Part shown: positions 23,031 to 34,214 of the stretch, one piece after another | Position numbering within the stretch: the stretch's first letter is position 1 | Layout of the letters: each line of letters opens with the position of its first letter | Origin: Benincasa hispida | Lineage: Eukaryota; Streptophyta; Magnoliopsida; Cucurbitales; Cucurbitaceae | Reading direction: 5' to 3' | Length of the DNA stretch: 64,000 nt | NCBI RefSeq assembly: GCF_009727055.1 | Contig: NC_052350.1 | Span: forward strand, 37,698,649 to 37,762,648 | Notes under the pieces: generated by a model | Told to the model about the DNA's origin: nothing | The model's database searches: none | The model's input: only the letters and a program-made list of their open reading frames with translations | Translations under genes and position numbers: made by a program

Positions 23031-24350
23031 TGGTTAGGAGGCCAGAAAAGGAAGAAAAGGAGATAAGGTTAGTTCTATTTATAGGGATAAAAGTCTTAGT
23101 GCAGTGGAATTATCAGGACCTAAATCAAAATTCAATTAAGAAATTTGAAATACCAATATACTGAAAAAAAAAACAGAATTATCACATAGAGTAAAAAAAA
23201 CTAACCTACGGTAAAAATTTTAAGTTAAGCATGCTATACAATTAGGAATTCAATCCTATAGAGAAAAGATAAGAATTCTTACTCTTATTGATGATTCAGA
23301 TGAAATGACCAATTCTCTTTAGGATTGAAATCACAAACACTATCAATTTGGAAACCTCACTATCTGAGAATTTTGGAATTGTTTGTGGGAACCGATCTTT
23401 TAATTGGAAAGAAGAATAAGAGAATTTTTTAGAGAATATTTGTTCACAAAGCTCTTCCACATAGCAAATCACACTCCATGTTTTGCAGGTATATCAATCA
23501 AAATGATGGAGAGAGAGAAAATGTTAGATAACTCCCCTACGTGGAGTTATTTGATTTCATAAAACCAAAAATGATTAATTTAATTAATTAATTAAAATAA
23601 TTAATAATCAATTAAGTCTAATTTAATTAATAATTTATTTAAATCATATTTAAATAAAGCATCTCTCATATATCCTATAGTTTTAATTCAATTAATTTAA
23701 TTAAATCAAATCAAATCAAGTTAATAATTAATTAATTACCAAATTAAATATCAAATATTTAGTTTAGTTTGCATTTGAATTATATTCAATTATACTTCTC
23801 TCATAACCTATAATTTTAATGTGCATCTAATACTCATTAATTTTAATCTATAGTTTTAATTCAATTAATAATTAATTAATTCTCTAATGAAATAATTACA
23901 AAATTCAATATCAAATATTTAATTTGGCCTACATTTGAATCATATTCAATTGTATTTCTCTCATAACATATAATTTTAATGTGCATCTAATACTAATTAA
24001 TTTTGAATTATAGTTTCTCCCGTAAGTTAATTTTGAATCATATCCAAAATTAAATTTATTTTATAAAGTTTAATTAAAATATAAACTTCATATTATAATG
24101 TATCATTACACATTATACTATTTCCCTAAGTGAATTTGAATCTTTCAAATTCTATTCAAGACAAAATTACCTCAATTTCTTTTACGAGCTAAGAAGAAAT
24201 CCCATGGACCTACAAATCGTAAACTCAATTGATATGAGATTAATTAGTTAAACTCATTAACCTTATGAATCAATATCTATAGGTTCACTCTACGAAAGAC
24301 CTATCACTACACTCTTCTCACTGCAATTATATTTCTATCTCCAAGCAATA
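23030..24350 (-). repeat. Truncated copia LTR fragment
   Basis: Landmarks GAGCTAAGAAGAAATCCC, ATGGACCTACAAATCG and GATTAATTAGTTAAACTC (24185-24260) match the mid-part of the other long LTRs, in minus orientation. It breaks off near 24350 at an unrelated CCGCCTAAACCACC patch, so the LTR start and polypurine tract are missing. Inside it, about 123 bases at 23734-23856 recur as 23894-24016 with divergence. Confidence 0.65.
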
Positions 24351-24500
24351 ACAGTGTGGTGCCGCCTAAACCACCAAAATCTATAGGTGCCGCCTAAACC
24401 ACCTATCACTACACTACCTATCACTACCTATCATTCTACGAAAGACCTATCACTACACTCTTCTCATCAATGTCTATAGGTGCCGCCTAAACCACCAAAA
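24287..24500. repeat. Scrambled short-repeat patch
   Basis: CTACGAAAGACCTATCACTA occurs at about 24290 and 24434, GCCGCCTAAACCACC three times (about 24361, 24391 and 24482), and CTATCACTAC several times between. The pattern fits repeated template switching at an LTR break, or a local assembly tangle. Confidence 0.6.
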
Positions 24501-25060
24501 ACTTTTCCCCCTCTCTTCTGTCGAAACCCACCAACATCTCGACTTTTCCACCGGTGGTTCACAACTAGTCTCCTTGTGGTTCCGACATGGTTCTCGACGT
24601 GTGGTTCACGACTAGTGATTCTCGATGAAAGTACTTTTCTGCTGTTGCCAGTTCACGCTCGCTACCGTTGGTGATTCACGATGCTCCAGACCACCTGCTG
24701 TCGGTTAAAGCTCGCTGCTGCCTCTGGTTAGTTTCTGCCGCTTCACGTTCGTTTCACAAAATCACATTCAACTGCATTGCTCTCATTGTTGTCATGGTAT
24801 TCAATTGAATCTTTTGTCTCCACTTCTTTGCTTCCGAGTTGATAAATACCTATACAGCTCTACACCTTCGTCTTCACCCTCGGCAGAAATGTAAGTCTTT
24901 CAAATTCCTATTTCTGGGTTTTAATCAAATAACCCACAACATTCAACTTTTTTGGCTTGATTTTTACTCTAAAAAAATCAACCTACCAAAAAAAAAAAAA
25001 ATCTAAAGCAGTTGAAAACAAAAAGAGAATCTAAAGGAATTGAATACTTCTAAAAAAATC
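24500..25060. other. Unassigned GC-richer segment
   Basis: This segment has more balanced composition than its surroundings, with TTCACGACTAGT-type repeated bits. A 64-codon frame at 24480-24674 shows no known domain. A GTAAGT-like donor after CGGCAGAAAT near 24890 would allow it to be an old 5' exon, but nothing confirms this. Confidence 0.25.
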
Positions 25061-25212
25061 AACCTACCTTCCGTAGGGGACACTCAAGATGCCTCAAAGT
25101 CGTGTATAGATCCCAGAGTGTGAACTTTTAGGGAGAAATGTGAAGAAAAAAAATGAAGTATCATATACCTCATCTTCATCCCACTGAGTGTTTTACCTAG
25201 GATTAATTAACT
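25061..25212 (-). other. Copia leader fragment, left of the CACTA insertion
   Basis: TTCCGTAGGGGACACTC and GTGTGAACTTTTAGGGA resemble the leader blocks at about 18985 and 19035 of the complete copia element. The continuation is at 32637, right of the CACTA transposon. Confidence 0.6.
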
Positions 25213-25485
25213 CACTACTACAAAATCTTCATTACTTGATACTTGTAGTTTTTAATTACTTGACGTTTCTTTGAAAAAAAAAAATCAAGTAATGTGATTT
25301 TAGACAAGAAAATGTCAAGTAAAAGGGTTAAAAAACGGAGATTGACGGAATATTTCGGATATTTTCACGCGAACCTTTACCGTGTCAAGTAATATAAGGT
25401 CTTACTTGACACGTTTCATGTGTCAAGTATAAGAAACTCTTACTTGACATTTTTTTCTTGTCAAGTAAAATATATATATAAAAAA
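25213..25485. repeat. CACTA left terminal and subterminal repeats
   Basis: After the CACTA terminus, TTACTTGAC or its complement GTCAAGTAA occurs about eight times in both orientations, some as paired inverted copies (for example TACTTGACACG...TGTCAAGTA near 25400). In this superfamily such motifs are the binding sites for the element's DNA-binding protein. Confidence 0.88.
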
Positions 25486-26421
25486 ATTGCCTAATAATAT
25501 TTTTTTCAAATAAAATTTCTTATTTTTGAAACCCTAATTTTTTTCTTACTTTATGAAAAGCCCTATTTTTTCCTTTCATTCTCGCGCCGCGATATTTCTC
25601 TCTTACCCCAAAACGTGGTCGTGCGAAAGGCTCTATGTCGTCCAAGCTTGGTCGTGTGAATTCGGTGTCATCCATCCATGGTCGCTCATCGTCCGTCCAT
25701 GGTTGTCTGCTGTCTGTTCGTAGTCGTCCGTCTGGTGCCGCTCGTTTGTGGTGTCCTCCGTCCTTGGTCATTCGTCCATGATCGTCCATCCATGGTGTCG
25801 TCCGTCCGTGGTGACTCAGATTTTGGTGAGCTTTCGAGGTGACGTCGACCACCAACTTTGTTTTCTTTTTCAAATTAAATTCTAAAATTAGACATATGTT
25901 TTGAACATTATAATTATATTTATTTTACCATAAAATTTTAAATTATTTAAAGTATGATCCTTGAACTTCATTGATGAAATATGTCCATATTTTTTTTAGC
26001 GCATTCAACAAGAACAAAAGAATTCAAACACACGCATCTAAGAAGTATCTTATTATCTTCTCACATGTTTAGTTGTTATATTGAAAACAATGTATAAAGA
26101 AAAGTGTCATTCAACCATAAATTAACACATCATTTAGAATTTGAAAGCATTTGATTCCATTTGAAATCATCGGTCTCTACTTTAATATAATACAAAAGTG
26201 GTTGTAGTTACTCTTTACACCATTCAATTTTTAAGATTTTGAATTTAGTAAACCCTTACAACATTAGCACACATTTGAAGTTTTTGAGAGTTCAAGTACT
26301 TAAGTTCTCTATAAATATCAATTTCATACAAATTTTATAAGTTGTATGAGTTATCTAATTTGAATTATTGTAATATTTTTTTGTAGTTCCAAGATTAGTT
26401 TACTATAAGTATGGATCATGG
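25486..26421. other. CACTA 5' non-coding region
   Basis: There is a GC-richer stretch at 25560-25860 rich in GTCCGTC/CATGGTCGT repeats, then AT-rich DNA. The open minus-strand frame at 25520-25873 is repeat-derived and shows no domain. Confidence 0.5.
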
Positions 26422-28880
26422 ATGACAAAGAGTAGATCATGGATGACAAAGAGTAGATTATCTAAAAAGTTTGAGTTGGGAGTGGAAAACTTCATCAAAT
26501 TTGGATTTTTCGATATAAATAATACTACTATTTGTTGTCCTTGCTTGAAATGTGGAAATTTTCAAAGACATAATAGCAATGATATTAAAGATCATTTATA
26601 TTTTAATGGGATTGATGAAAGTTATAAGATTTGGTTTTGGCATGCTGAGGAACTTCCTAGTTCATTCTTGCATGGAAAATCCTCTGAGTGTAGGTATGAA
26701 GAGAATGATGTTGGAAATATAAAAGAAACGGCTGAAATTTCTCATGAGCAATATTCAAAAGATCCCAATGGATTCGAAAAGTTGCTTAATGATGCTGAGA
26801 AGCCATTGTATGAAGGATGCAAAAAGTTCACCAAGTTGTCTACATTAGTAAAGTTATATAACTTAAAAATTAGACATGAATGAAGTGACATTAGTTTCTC
26901 AGAACTATTAAAAGCATTAAAGGATATCTTACCTTCTACTAATGACCTCCCTACATCAATGTATGAATCAAAGAAAACATTAGGTGCACTAGGAATGGAA
27001 TATGAAAAGATTCATGCATGCCCTAATGATTGTTTCTTGTATCGAAAGAAATATGCCAATGCAATTGTGTGTCCTGAATTCGGTGAATCAAGGTGGAAAT
27101 ATGGTAAAGACAAAAACAAGAAGAAGAAAATCCTTGCCAAAATAATGTGGTATTTTCCCCCTATACCACATTTTCAACGGATGTTTAGAAGTGTTGAATG
27201 TGCTAAAAACCTAACTTGTCATGCTAATGAGAGAGAAATGGATGATAAATTATGTCACTCTGCAGACTCCCCACCTTGGAAGTTAGTTGATACCATGTGG
27301 TCGGATTTTAGTTCTGAACCTAGGAATCTTCATTTAGCATTGTCAGCAGATGGAATAAATCAACATAGTGATATGCGCTCTAAATATAGTTGTTGGCTAG
27401 TTGTGATGGTCATTTATAATCTTCCTCCATGGTTGTGTATGAAAAGAAAGTTTATGATGTTATCAATATTGATTTCAGGTACAAAACAACCATGAGATGA
27501 CATTGGGATATACTTAGAGCCATTGATTGATGATTTAAAACTTCTGTGGGAAAGTAATGTGCAATATTATGATGCTTATCAAGAGGAACTATTCAACTTA
27601 AGAACAGTTCTATTGAGGACAATCAATGATTTTCTAGCATATGGAAACCTTAGTGGATGTAGTGTCAAAGGTTATAAGGCATGTCCAATTTTTAGAGACA
27701 ACACAACTTCATTAAAACTGAAACATGGGAAAAAATGACGTACTTTGGCCATCGAAAATTTCTAGCACAAAATCATCCTTTTCGACGTCAGAAGAAATCA
27801 TTTAATGGTCAAAGAGAACTTGGAAGTATTCCAGAACCTTTGTCTGGGGAGGTTGTATTTGAAAAAACTAAAGATCTTGATTTTCAAAAAGGGAAAAAAA
27901 AAAAAGAACAAAAGAAATATCACAATAGGAAGTACCAAAGGTTGTTGGAATAGGATGTATGCTTTTTTCCAACTCCCTTATTGGAAACATCTCCATGTTA
28001 GACATTGCTTAGATGTGATGCATATCAAGAAAAATGTTTTCATGAATATCATAGGTACACTTATTGATATTCCAGGAAAAACAAAAGACGGATTGAATAT
28101 TAGACGTGATTTAGCTAATTTAAAAATTCGACCAGAGCTTACACCTATTAATGGGGATAAAAAAAATCTTCCTTCCCCCTGCTTGTTATACACTTACTAG
28201 AGAAGAAAAATGTTGTGTTTTGAAGACGATATCAGAAATGAAGGTTCCTGAGGGTTACTCCTCCAATGTTAGAAATCTATTGTCAGTGGAAGATTTAAAA
28301 CTCAATGCCCTAAAATTTCATGATTGTCATCCACATTGCCATTAGCTCTGTGCTACCAAAACATGTTCGATATGCGATAACTCGTCTGTATATTTTTTTC
28401 AATTCTATATGTAACAAAGAACTAGATGTTATACAATTAGAGAAGCTACAAGAAGACATTGTGATTATATTATATTTATTAGAGAAGTATTTTTTTCCTT
28501 CATTCTTCACAATAATGGTGCATCTCATAGTACACATTGTTAGAGAAGTCAAACTTTGTGAACTTATATATTTGCGATAGATGTATCCCTTTGAAAGGTT
28601 CATGAAAGTGATTAAAAACTCTGTGAGGAATGGGCATCGTCCAGAAGGTTGTATTGCTTAAAGTTATATATTAGAAGAAGCTGTTGAATTTTATTCGGAT
28701 TTTTTATATGGAGTGGATCCTATTGGACTTGGGTGTCAATAGTTAAGAGATAATTGAGGCAATTCAGAAATTGGTAGACCATTTTCAAGTGGAGTTCCTT
28801 ACATACATGAACGAGATCTTTTATATCAAGCTCATCGATATGTCTTGGAAAATACAATTGATGTGCAACTATATATAGAG
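26422..28880 (+). pseudogene. CACTA TNP2-type transposase with DUF4218, broken
   Basis: The segment starts with MTKSRSWMTKSRLSKKFELG and CCPCLKCGN, the transposase-associated domain; a 21-bp tandem copy of its first codons is visible. It continues SMYESKKTLGALGMEYEKIH, RSVECAKNLTCHANEREMDD and LHLALSADGINQHSDMRSKY (Transposase_21/TNP2), then LLRTINDFLAYGNLSGC, WKHLHVRHCLDVMHIKKNV and PKHVRYAITRLYIFFNSICN, VHLIVHIVREVKLC (DUF4218), then MYPFERFMKVI and HRYVLENTIDVQLYIE. I count stops at 26881, 27493 and 28578 among others, and frame changes near 27735, 27900, 28150 and 28320. The enzyme would cut and join the element ends. Domain identity is firm; the gene is dead. Confidence 0.92.
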
Positions 28881-29439
28881 TAAGTTATTGTGACTTGGAT
28901 CCATTTATTTCATTAAATACATGAATTTGAAAATATTTATATTTGAACATTTTTCTATTTCTTAGAAACTTATGATGACATTGGAATTACAACTCTCAAG
29001 TAGATCAAAAAACCCGAAACAAATTTAAGATGAACATAATCGAAATTTCATATCTTGGTTATGAGAAAAGATAAAACATTAAATATACTATTAAACATAA
29101 CCTTTTGTCACTTATATTTTAATAATGTAACCTTTTGGCTCCCAAGTTGGAAATTAACTTGAAATGTGAGATGTGGACGTATCAGATAACTTGAGGTGGA
29201 TTACCCATGATCCCCATCCAATTGTGACTACATACAATAGCTATTATTAATGGATGTCACTATTATAAAATAGTAGGGTTAGTTTAATTACAAAAAAACA
29301 ATGCAAGTATCTAGCTCAAAAGATAAAAATCCTATAATTGGAGACATGTCCTTTTATGGGTGATACAAGAGATTTGGGAACTAAATTATAATACATTTAA
29401 GGTTGCAATTTTTAATGTGATTGGGTTGAGAACATGGTG

Positions 29440-29789
29440 GCATCAAAACCGATGAGCTTGGTTTTTTGTTAGTTGACTTAAATAGAATAGGCCACAAGAA
29501 TGATTCTTTCATACTGGCATCCCAAGCAAGACAAGTATTTTATGTTGAGAATCCAAGTAATGGATGGTCTATTGTTCTTACCCCACCACAAAGAGATTTT
29601 GCGAATCAATACAATGACGATGAACTTGGAGATACTACTCTACATTGTCAAGGAATTCCTAAAGCTATGTTAGATATTGAATCTAGAATTGACTTGGATG
29701 AGAACACTTCAACATATGTACGAGTGATTGCGAAGGCACATGGATTCCTAAAGAGTAAATGTACGAGTGGGTTTTCATTTACTAATTAA
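29440..29789 (+). pseudogene. CACTA DUF4216 domain remnant
   Basis: The open stretch reads LVDLNRIGHKNDSFILASQA and RQVFYVENPSNGWSIVL, the hallmark of DUF4216, which follows the transposase in many plant CACTA elements. The upstream residues (about 29385-29465) are recognisable but contain stops. Its function is unknown in the family. Confidence 0.85.
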
Positions 29790-29815
29790 TTTTTATAATT
29801 TTGTTGTATCTGACA

Positions 29816-30500
29816 TCTAACTAAGTGAGAAATCAACAACGAGGACGAAGAAAAAAGAACAAGTATAATCATCGGATGTTCAGAAGAGGTTATGCGATCT
29901 TGCCGAGGAAATGGTAAGAATATTCTTAAGTTTAACTATTTTAAAAATATTCTTATATTTAACATTATGTTTATTATGAAGAAAAAATTACCTTTGTCCA
30001 GAAAATGTGACTTTGGACGAGCTAATATGTGTAAAAAAGCTCGGAAAAATGAAAAAGGAGAGTATGATAATGGGGATGTCCAACAAGTTACCAACAGAAT
30101 AGTAAGATTACCAATGTTACATGATGAAATCATTATAATATTTTATATGTGTTATTGAATATATATAATTTCTATTTAGGATGAGATCATAAAGAATGAA
30201 GATCCACTTTCCAAAAAAAATGATTCACCGAATGATGTTTTGACTCAAAGCTTAAGTACTCTGGAATATGGTGGACGCATACATGGGGTGGGTGGTTTCA
30301 TTACACATACCATTTACTTCCATACAGCGAAAAGAGAGGATACAAACAAAAAAATTGTTGATGAAAATGAAGCACTTCGTAAGCACATTAAGGAGTTGTA
30401 AGATCAAATTCAAAACACGCCAAGATCTAAGCATGGTAGTTGCTCTAAGAATAAAATTCGAAAGAAGCAAAATTCAAATGTTAGGGTCATAGTTAGTCTC
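29816..30500 (+). pseudogene. Transposase_24-like (Ptta/En/Spm) remnant
   Basis: Broken frames contain HRMFRRGYAILPR-like sequence, then CKKARKNEKGEYDNGDVQQV near 30030-30090, which resembles the conserved KKARTKKDG...VQ block of the plant Transposase_24 domain. Exon-like pieces are separated by AT-rich, intron-like gaps. The protein is thought to be the DNA-binding partner of the CACTA transposase. The match is from memory and short. Confidence 0.6.
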
Positions 30501-30719
30501 ATGTTCTATCTTATTTAAGATGAAGAAGTGATTGAAATTAGTGTACCACCGATCTTGAAGGTGAATTGTATAAGTCCCATGTTCTTCTATCTTATTTAGG
30601 AATGAACATTTTACTCATATTCTATCTTCATTATGTTAGGAAAAAGTTTCAAAGACGATGCCGAAAGAGAATGAAGTTACTAGTGCACTATAAAATTTAT
30701 CAATATCCTTGAAGTCTAT

Positions 30720-31990
30720 TCTTAGGTACGCTGAAAAGATAATTGTTGATGGGACTAGTATTTCCTTCCAACTACATGCTGAGGTCGTTGGTTTTGGTCG
30801 AAAGAGTTATATTTTGCGAGAAGATGTGATCGAGTTTTGTAGCATGCAAAAAGTGAAGACTTTATCAATGGTGGCTTATATCGCGTAAGTAAATGTTATT
30901 TGTTTATGATATATTATCACTTTATTAATTAGTAGTAAGTTGATGTGTTCGATCTATTATTGTAGGTATCTACACTCGTTCATTATTGATTCAAATAAAG
31001 GGTTGAAGTATATTTTTGTAGATCCATCTCTTATATCTTATATTTTTGTTGAGAAGTTAGAGTTCAAAACCTTTATAGTAGATTAATGGTTTCTAAACAA
31101 GGTTAATTAGTTATTGCTCCTTATAATCTCGGGTAAGTATAATTAGTTATACTCATGTTCGGAACCTTATACTCATGTTCTACCTTTTCCTGTTTTGTTC
31201 CAATGTAGAATTATGTTGGGATCATTATACTTGAAAGTTCCTTGTACTCATGTTCTACACTGTTTTATTCCAATGTAGAATTGTATTAGGATCATTGTAC
31301 TTGAAAGCTTCTTATACTCATGTTCTACCTTAATGTAATGAGCTACCTTCATATTCCATACTAATTAGTTGTGTATTTTATTTAGTGATCATTGATCGTT
31401 AATTGTTATCAATGCGTATGATGATGTGGTGTACTATCTTGACTCATTGAGAACAATTTCACTAGAAGATATCAAATACATAACAAATATGTAAGCTAAC
31501 TTTGCTTGAGTTTTTTTTTTTTTTTTTTTTTGTGTAAAGTTTATTTCATTATGAATATTATACTATACTCTTTGACGAATGTAGGGCAATGACCATTTCT
31601 CAATATAACAAAAGTTTGCAAAAGATTCGAAAAACCACATTCTAGAAAAAAATAAAGGCAAGTATAAGGGCATTAAAAAAATTAATAGATTGATGTTTAT
31701 TTAATATATTTGTATGATATGTATTAATTATTTGCTTTATATTGTAGTGTCCTTTACAAGTGGGAACTGTCGAATGTGGGTATTATATTATGAGATATAT
31801 GCGAGAAATTGTGACTAAAGAGAAGAATATTATCACAAATGCGGTATATCTTTAAACTACTTATATATATTGTAATATTATAAATAGTGTAAATAATAAA
31901 TAAATTTATATATTTGATTTTCTATGTTTTATAGATTGATACGAGGAGCTCGTACTCGCAACTTGAATTGGATGAAGTACGCATGTAATG
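30720..31990 (+). pseudogene. Ulp1-like (C48) cysteine protease remnant in the CACTA element
   Basis: Exon-like pieces read YLHSFIIDSNKGLKYIFVDP (about 30966), then DH-stop-SLIVINAYDDVVYYLDSL (about 31389), CPLQVGTVECGYYIMRYMRE (31747-31805) and RSSYSQLELDEVRM (about 31942). The catalytic-type His, Asp and Cys of the C48 family are visible (DH, YLDSL, ECGYY), but the Trp after the His is TGA. AG/GT borders fit introns between the pieces. Ulp1-like domains are carried by some plant Mutator and CACTA elements; they may remove SUMO-like tags. It is inactive here. Confidence 0.82.
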
Positions 31991-32439
31991 AAATATTTAG
32001 GTCACTATATGTGATGGACTTCCTATAAATTTTGTGTATGTGGCTACATGGGAATGCTCAAAACTTTTTTGGTGTAAATGTTTTGTTCAGCTATTATAGG
32101 TTATATACTTAACAGAAATGAGTGATGGAGGATAGAATTTTAGTCTTGTGATTTTTGGAATACATAGTACATATAGATTGGTCCTACAATTTTGGAATTA
32201 TCATATATTGGTGTGGGTTGATATAGTATATACTGTTGTATGATTGGTTTTGTAAATTTTGGAATCCTTCATATACATGGAAGGTAATAGAAAAATGGAA
32301 TTGTTTATTTTAGTATTCTGAATTGTTACATTGGATATATTGGGCTGATATGTAGACCTGAAATATGTGCAGCTGTTTATTTTAGTTGATGAAATTATCT
32401 GATTGGAACAAATGTAATGCAGGAAATGAGAAATGGAAA

Positions 32440-32636
32440 TTTCATGTCAAGTGTATTATATTTCTTGACACATTTGACACGAAAATTGTGTCAAGAAATG
32501 TTTTTCTTGACGTTTTTATAATATCAAGTTATGACATTATACTTGACAGTCGAATACTCGACGCTTTTATTAGAATCAAGTATACCCTCTACTTGACATT
32601 GGAAAAACGTCAAGTAATCCAATTTCTGTATTAGTG
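32440..32636. repeat. CACTA right subterminal and terminal repeats
   Basis: TTCTTGACAC, TACTTGACA and GTCAAGTAA motifs occur in both orientations before the TATTAGTG terminus, mirroring the left end. Confidence 0.88.
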
Positions 32637-34214
32637 ACTTAGGAAAATTCGGCTATTGATTTTAACTAAGTGAATGTTTAATTTTGCCAAAAACAATACT
32701 TGTTTTGGATAATTAAACAATTTTGATTAAGATTTATTAAACACTTTAACAAACATTAATCAAACATTACATGCTTGTAACAAATCCATCTAATTCATCT
32801 TTCCAAGTAAGTTTCTAGGTAGGGGTGTTACATTTCTATCAACTTAAATACTCCAACCTCAACAAAACTAGCCTTAGTCAAAAGATCCCTTATAGATACA
32901 TTTGTTACAATGTTAATCTTTTAATTAAGAATCAATTTAATCCTATTAAACCGATTAAATGATTAAACTTAAATTTCTAATGTCATTAGAAAAATGATGT
33001 TAGGTTTATATGAATCATATTTTAAAATAATTTTAAAAGATGATTTTAACCTAAGGTTTGCATGCAATTCTGAATTATTGATTTTGATTTCTAAATTTGT
33101 TTAATTATAACGATTATAAAAAAAAAAATGAAACAAATTAAAACCAATCAATTGCATCGAATGACATACTTAGCAAATTATAACAATTAAAAATAACCTA
33201 AGATAATGTCATGTTTCATGCAATTCCATTTTATTACTAACTATATATGATAATTATATAATAATGTAATGAAATAATTAATAACATTCATCCATACATA
33301 CTTAAAACTATTTATTATAACATTTATAATATAAATGATGCATGGAAATGTTATTACTGCATACAAACATATAGTATAAAACTTATATTATATGATGCAT
33401 GAGCATGTTATATTAATTAAATCATACAACTATATATATTATAACACTTATAATATAAATGATGCATGAAATTAAATGCATAACCTATGGTGCGATTTTT
33501 ACTATATGATATACATTGTGACATAGAATAATAAATATAAATCATACATCAAATGTATAATTTTTAAAAAATATAATTATTGGATCAAGATTGGATACCT
33601 TAACAATTAATTAAATTAATATAACACTTATATTAATTTAATTAATTAAAAAAATCTAACTATTACAAAATAATAGTCAACCAATTAAAAACAAGTGAAC
33701 CGGACCTTGAACCGCTCGAACCGAACCACCCACCAATGATCACTTAACAGTGATCTCTTAGCAGTCATCTCTTAGCAACGATCTCTTAGCAATCTCTGGG
33801 AGATCTCTTAGCAAATGCTACGCGATCTCTTAGCAAACGCTATATGATCTCTTAGCAAACATTGGGCGATCTCTTAGCAAACATTGAGCGATCTCTTAGC
33901 AAACGCTAGGCGATCTCTTAGCAAACATTACATGATCTCTTAACGAACGCTAGGCAATCTCCTTGCAAACACTAAGCGATTTCTTCCTCATCATAGGGTT
34001 GCTTTGTTTTTTTCTTAGCAAATGCTACATGATTTCTTAGCAAATATTTTTTTCTTGATGACTAGGTATTTTTTGGGTCGAGAAAGGTTCTCCCGATGGG
34101 GCTTTTCCGATGAATTTGTTGACGGTCAAAATTTAGTTGGGAAATATTTTGTCAATGGTTTTTTGGCTTTTCCCGAAGCTTTCTACTGTTGGAAAAAGTT
34201 GAATTTCTTGTAGT
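32637..34214 (-). other. Copia leader fragment, right of the CACTA insertion
   Basis: The sequence resumes the copia leader after the CACTA element. The ACCTATGGTGCGATTTTTAC block near 33484 matches ACCTATGGTGGGATTTTAAA in the complete copia leader (about 19691). It includes a minisatellite at 33737-34045 and runs into the LTR at about 34215. No coding region is seen. Confidence 0.65.
33737..34045. repeat. 22-bp minisatellite in a copia leader
   Basis: About nine or more units of GATCTCTTAGCAAACGCTAG plus two bases, each with one to four changes. The core GATCTCTTAGCAAA is the most constant part. Confidence 0.9.

Larger units (their letters stand above)
25213..32636 (+). mobile_element. CACTA (En/Spm) DNA transposon, complete ends, decayed genes (7424 bp)
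   Basis: The left end begins CACTACTACAAAA and the right end finishes ...TGTATTAGTG, the reverse complement of CACTAATACA. The flanking triplets are both ACT (25210-25212 and 32637-32639), the 3-bp duplication typical of this superfamily. Subterminal TACTTGAC/GTCAAGTA motifs crowd both ends. Inside, in order: transposase-associated domain, TNP2 transposase, DUF4218, DUF4216, Transposase_24-like piece and Ulp1-like protease. All reading frames are broken, so it could move only with help from another copy. Confidence 0.95.

Noticed and set aside
25520..25873. A 117-codon minus-strand gene in the CACTA element
   Set aside because: It is antisense to the transposase direction and built of GTCCGTC/CATGG repeats.
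30252..30492. Overlapping 72- and 74-codon genes on both strands
   Set aside because: They fall in the decayed Transposase_24-like region of the CACTA element and match nothing on their own.
33737..34045. CRISPR array
   Set aside because: Units abut one another with no unique spacers, in a plant copia leader; it is a minisatellite.
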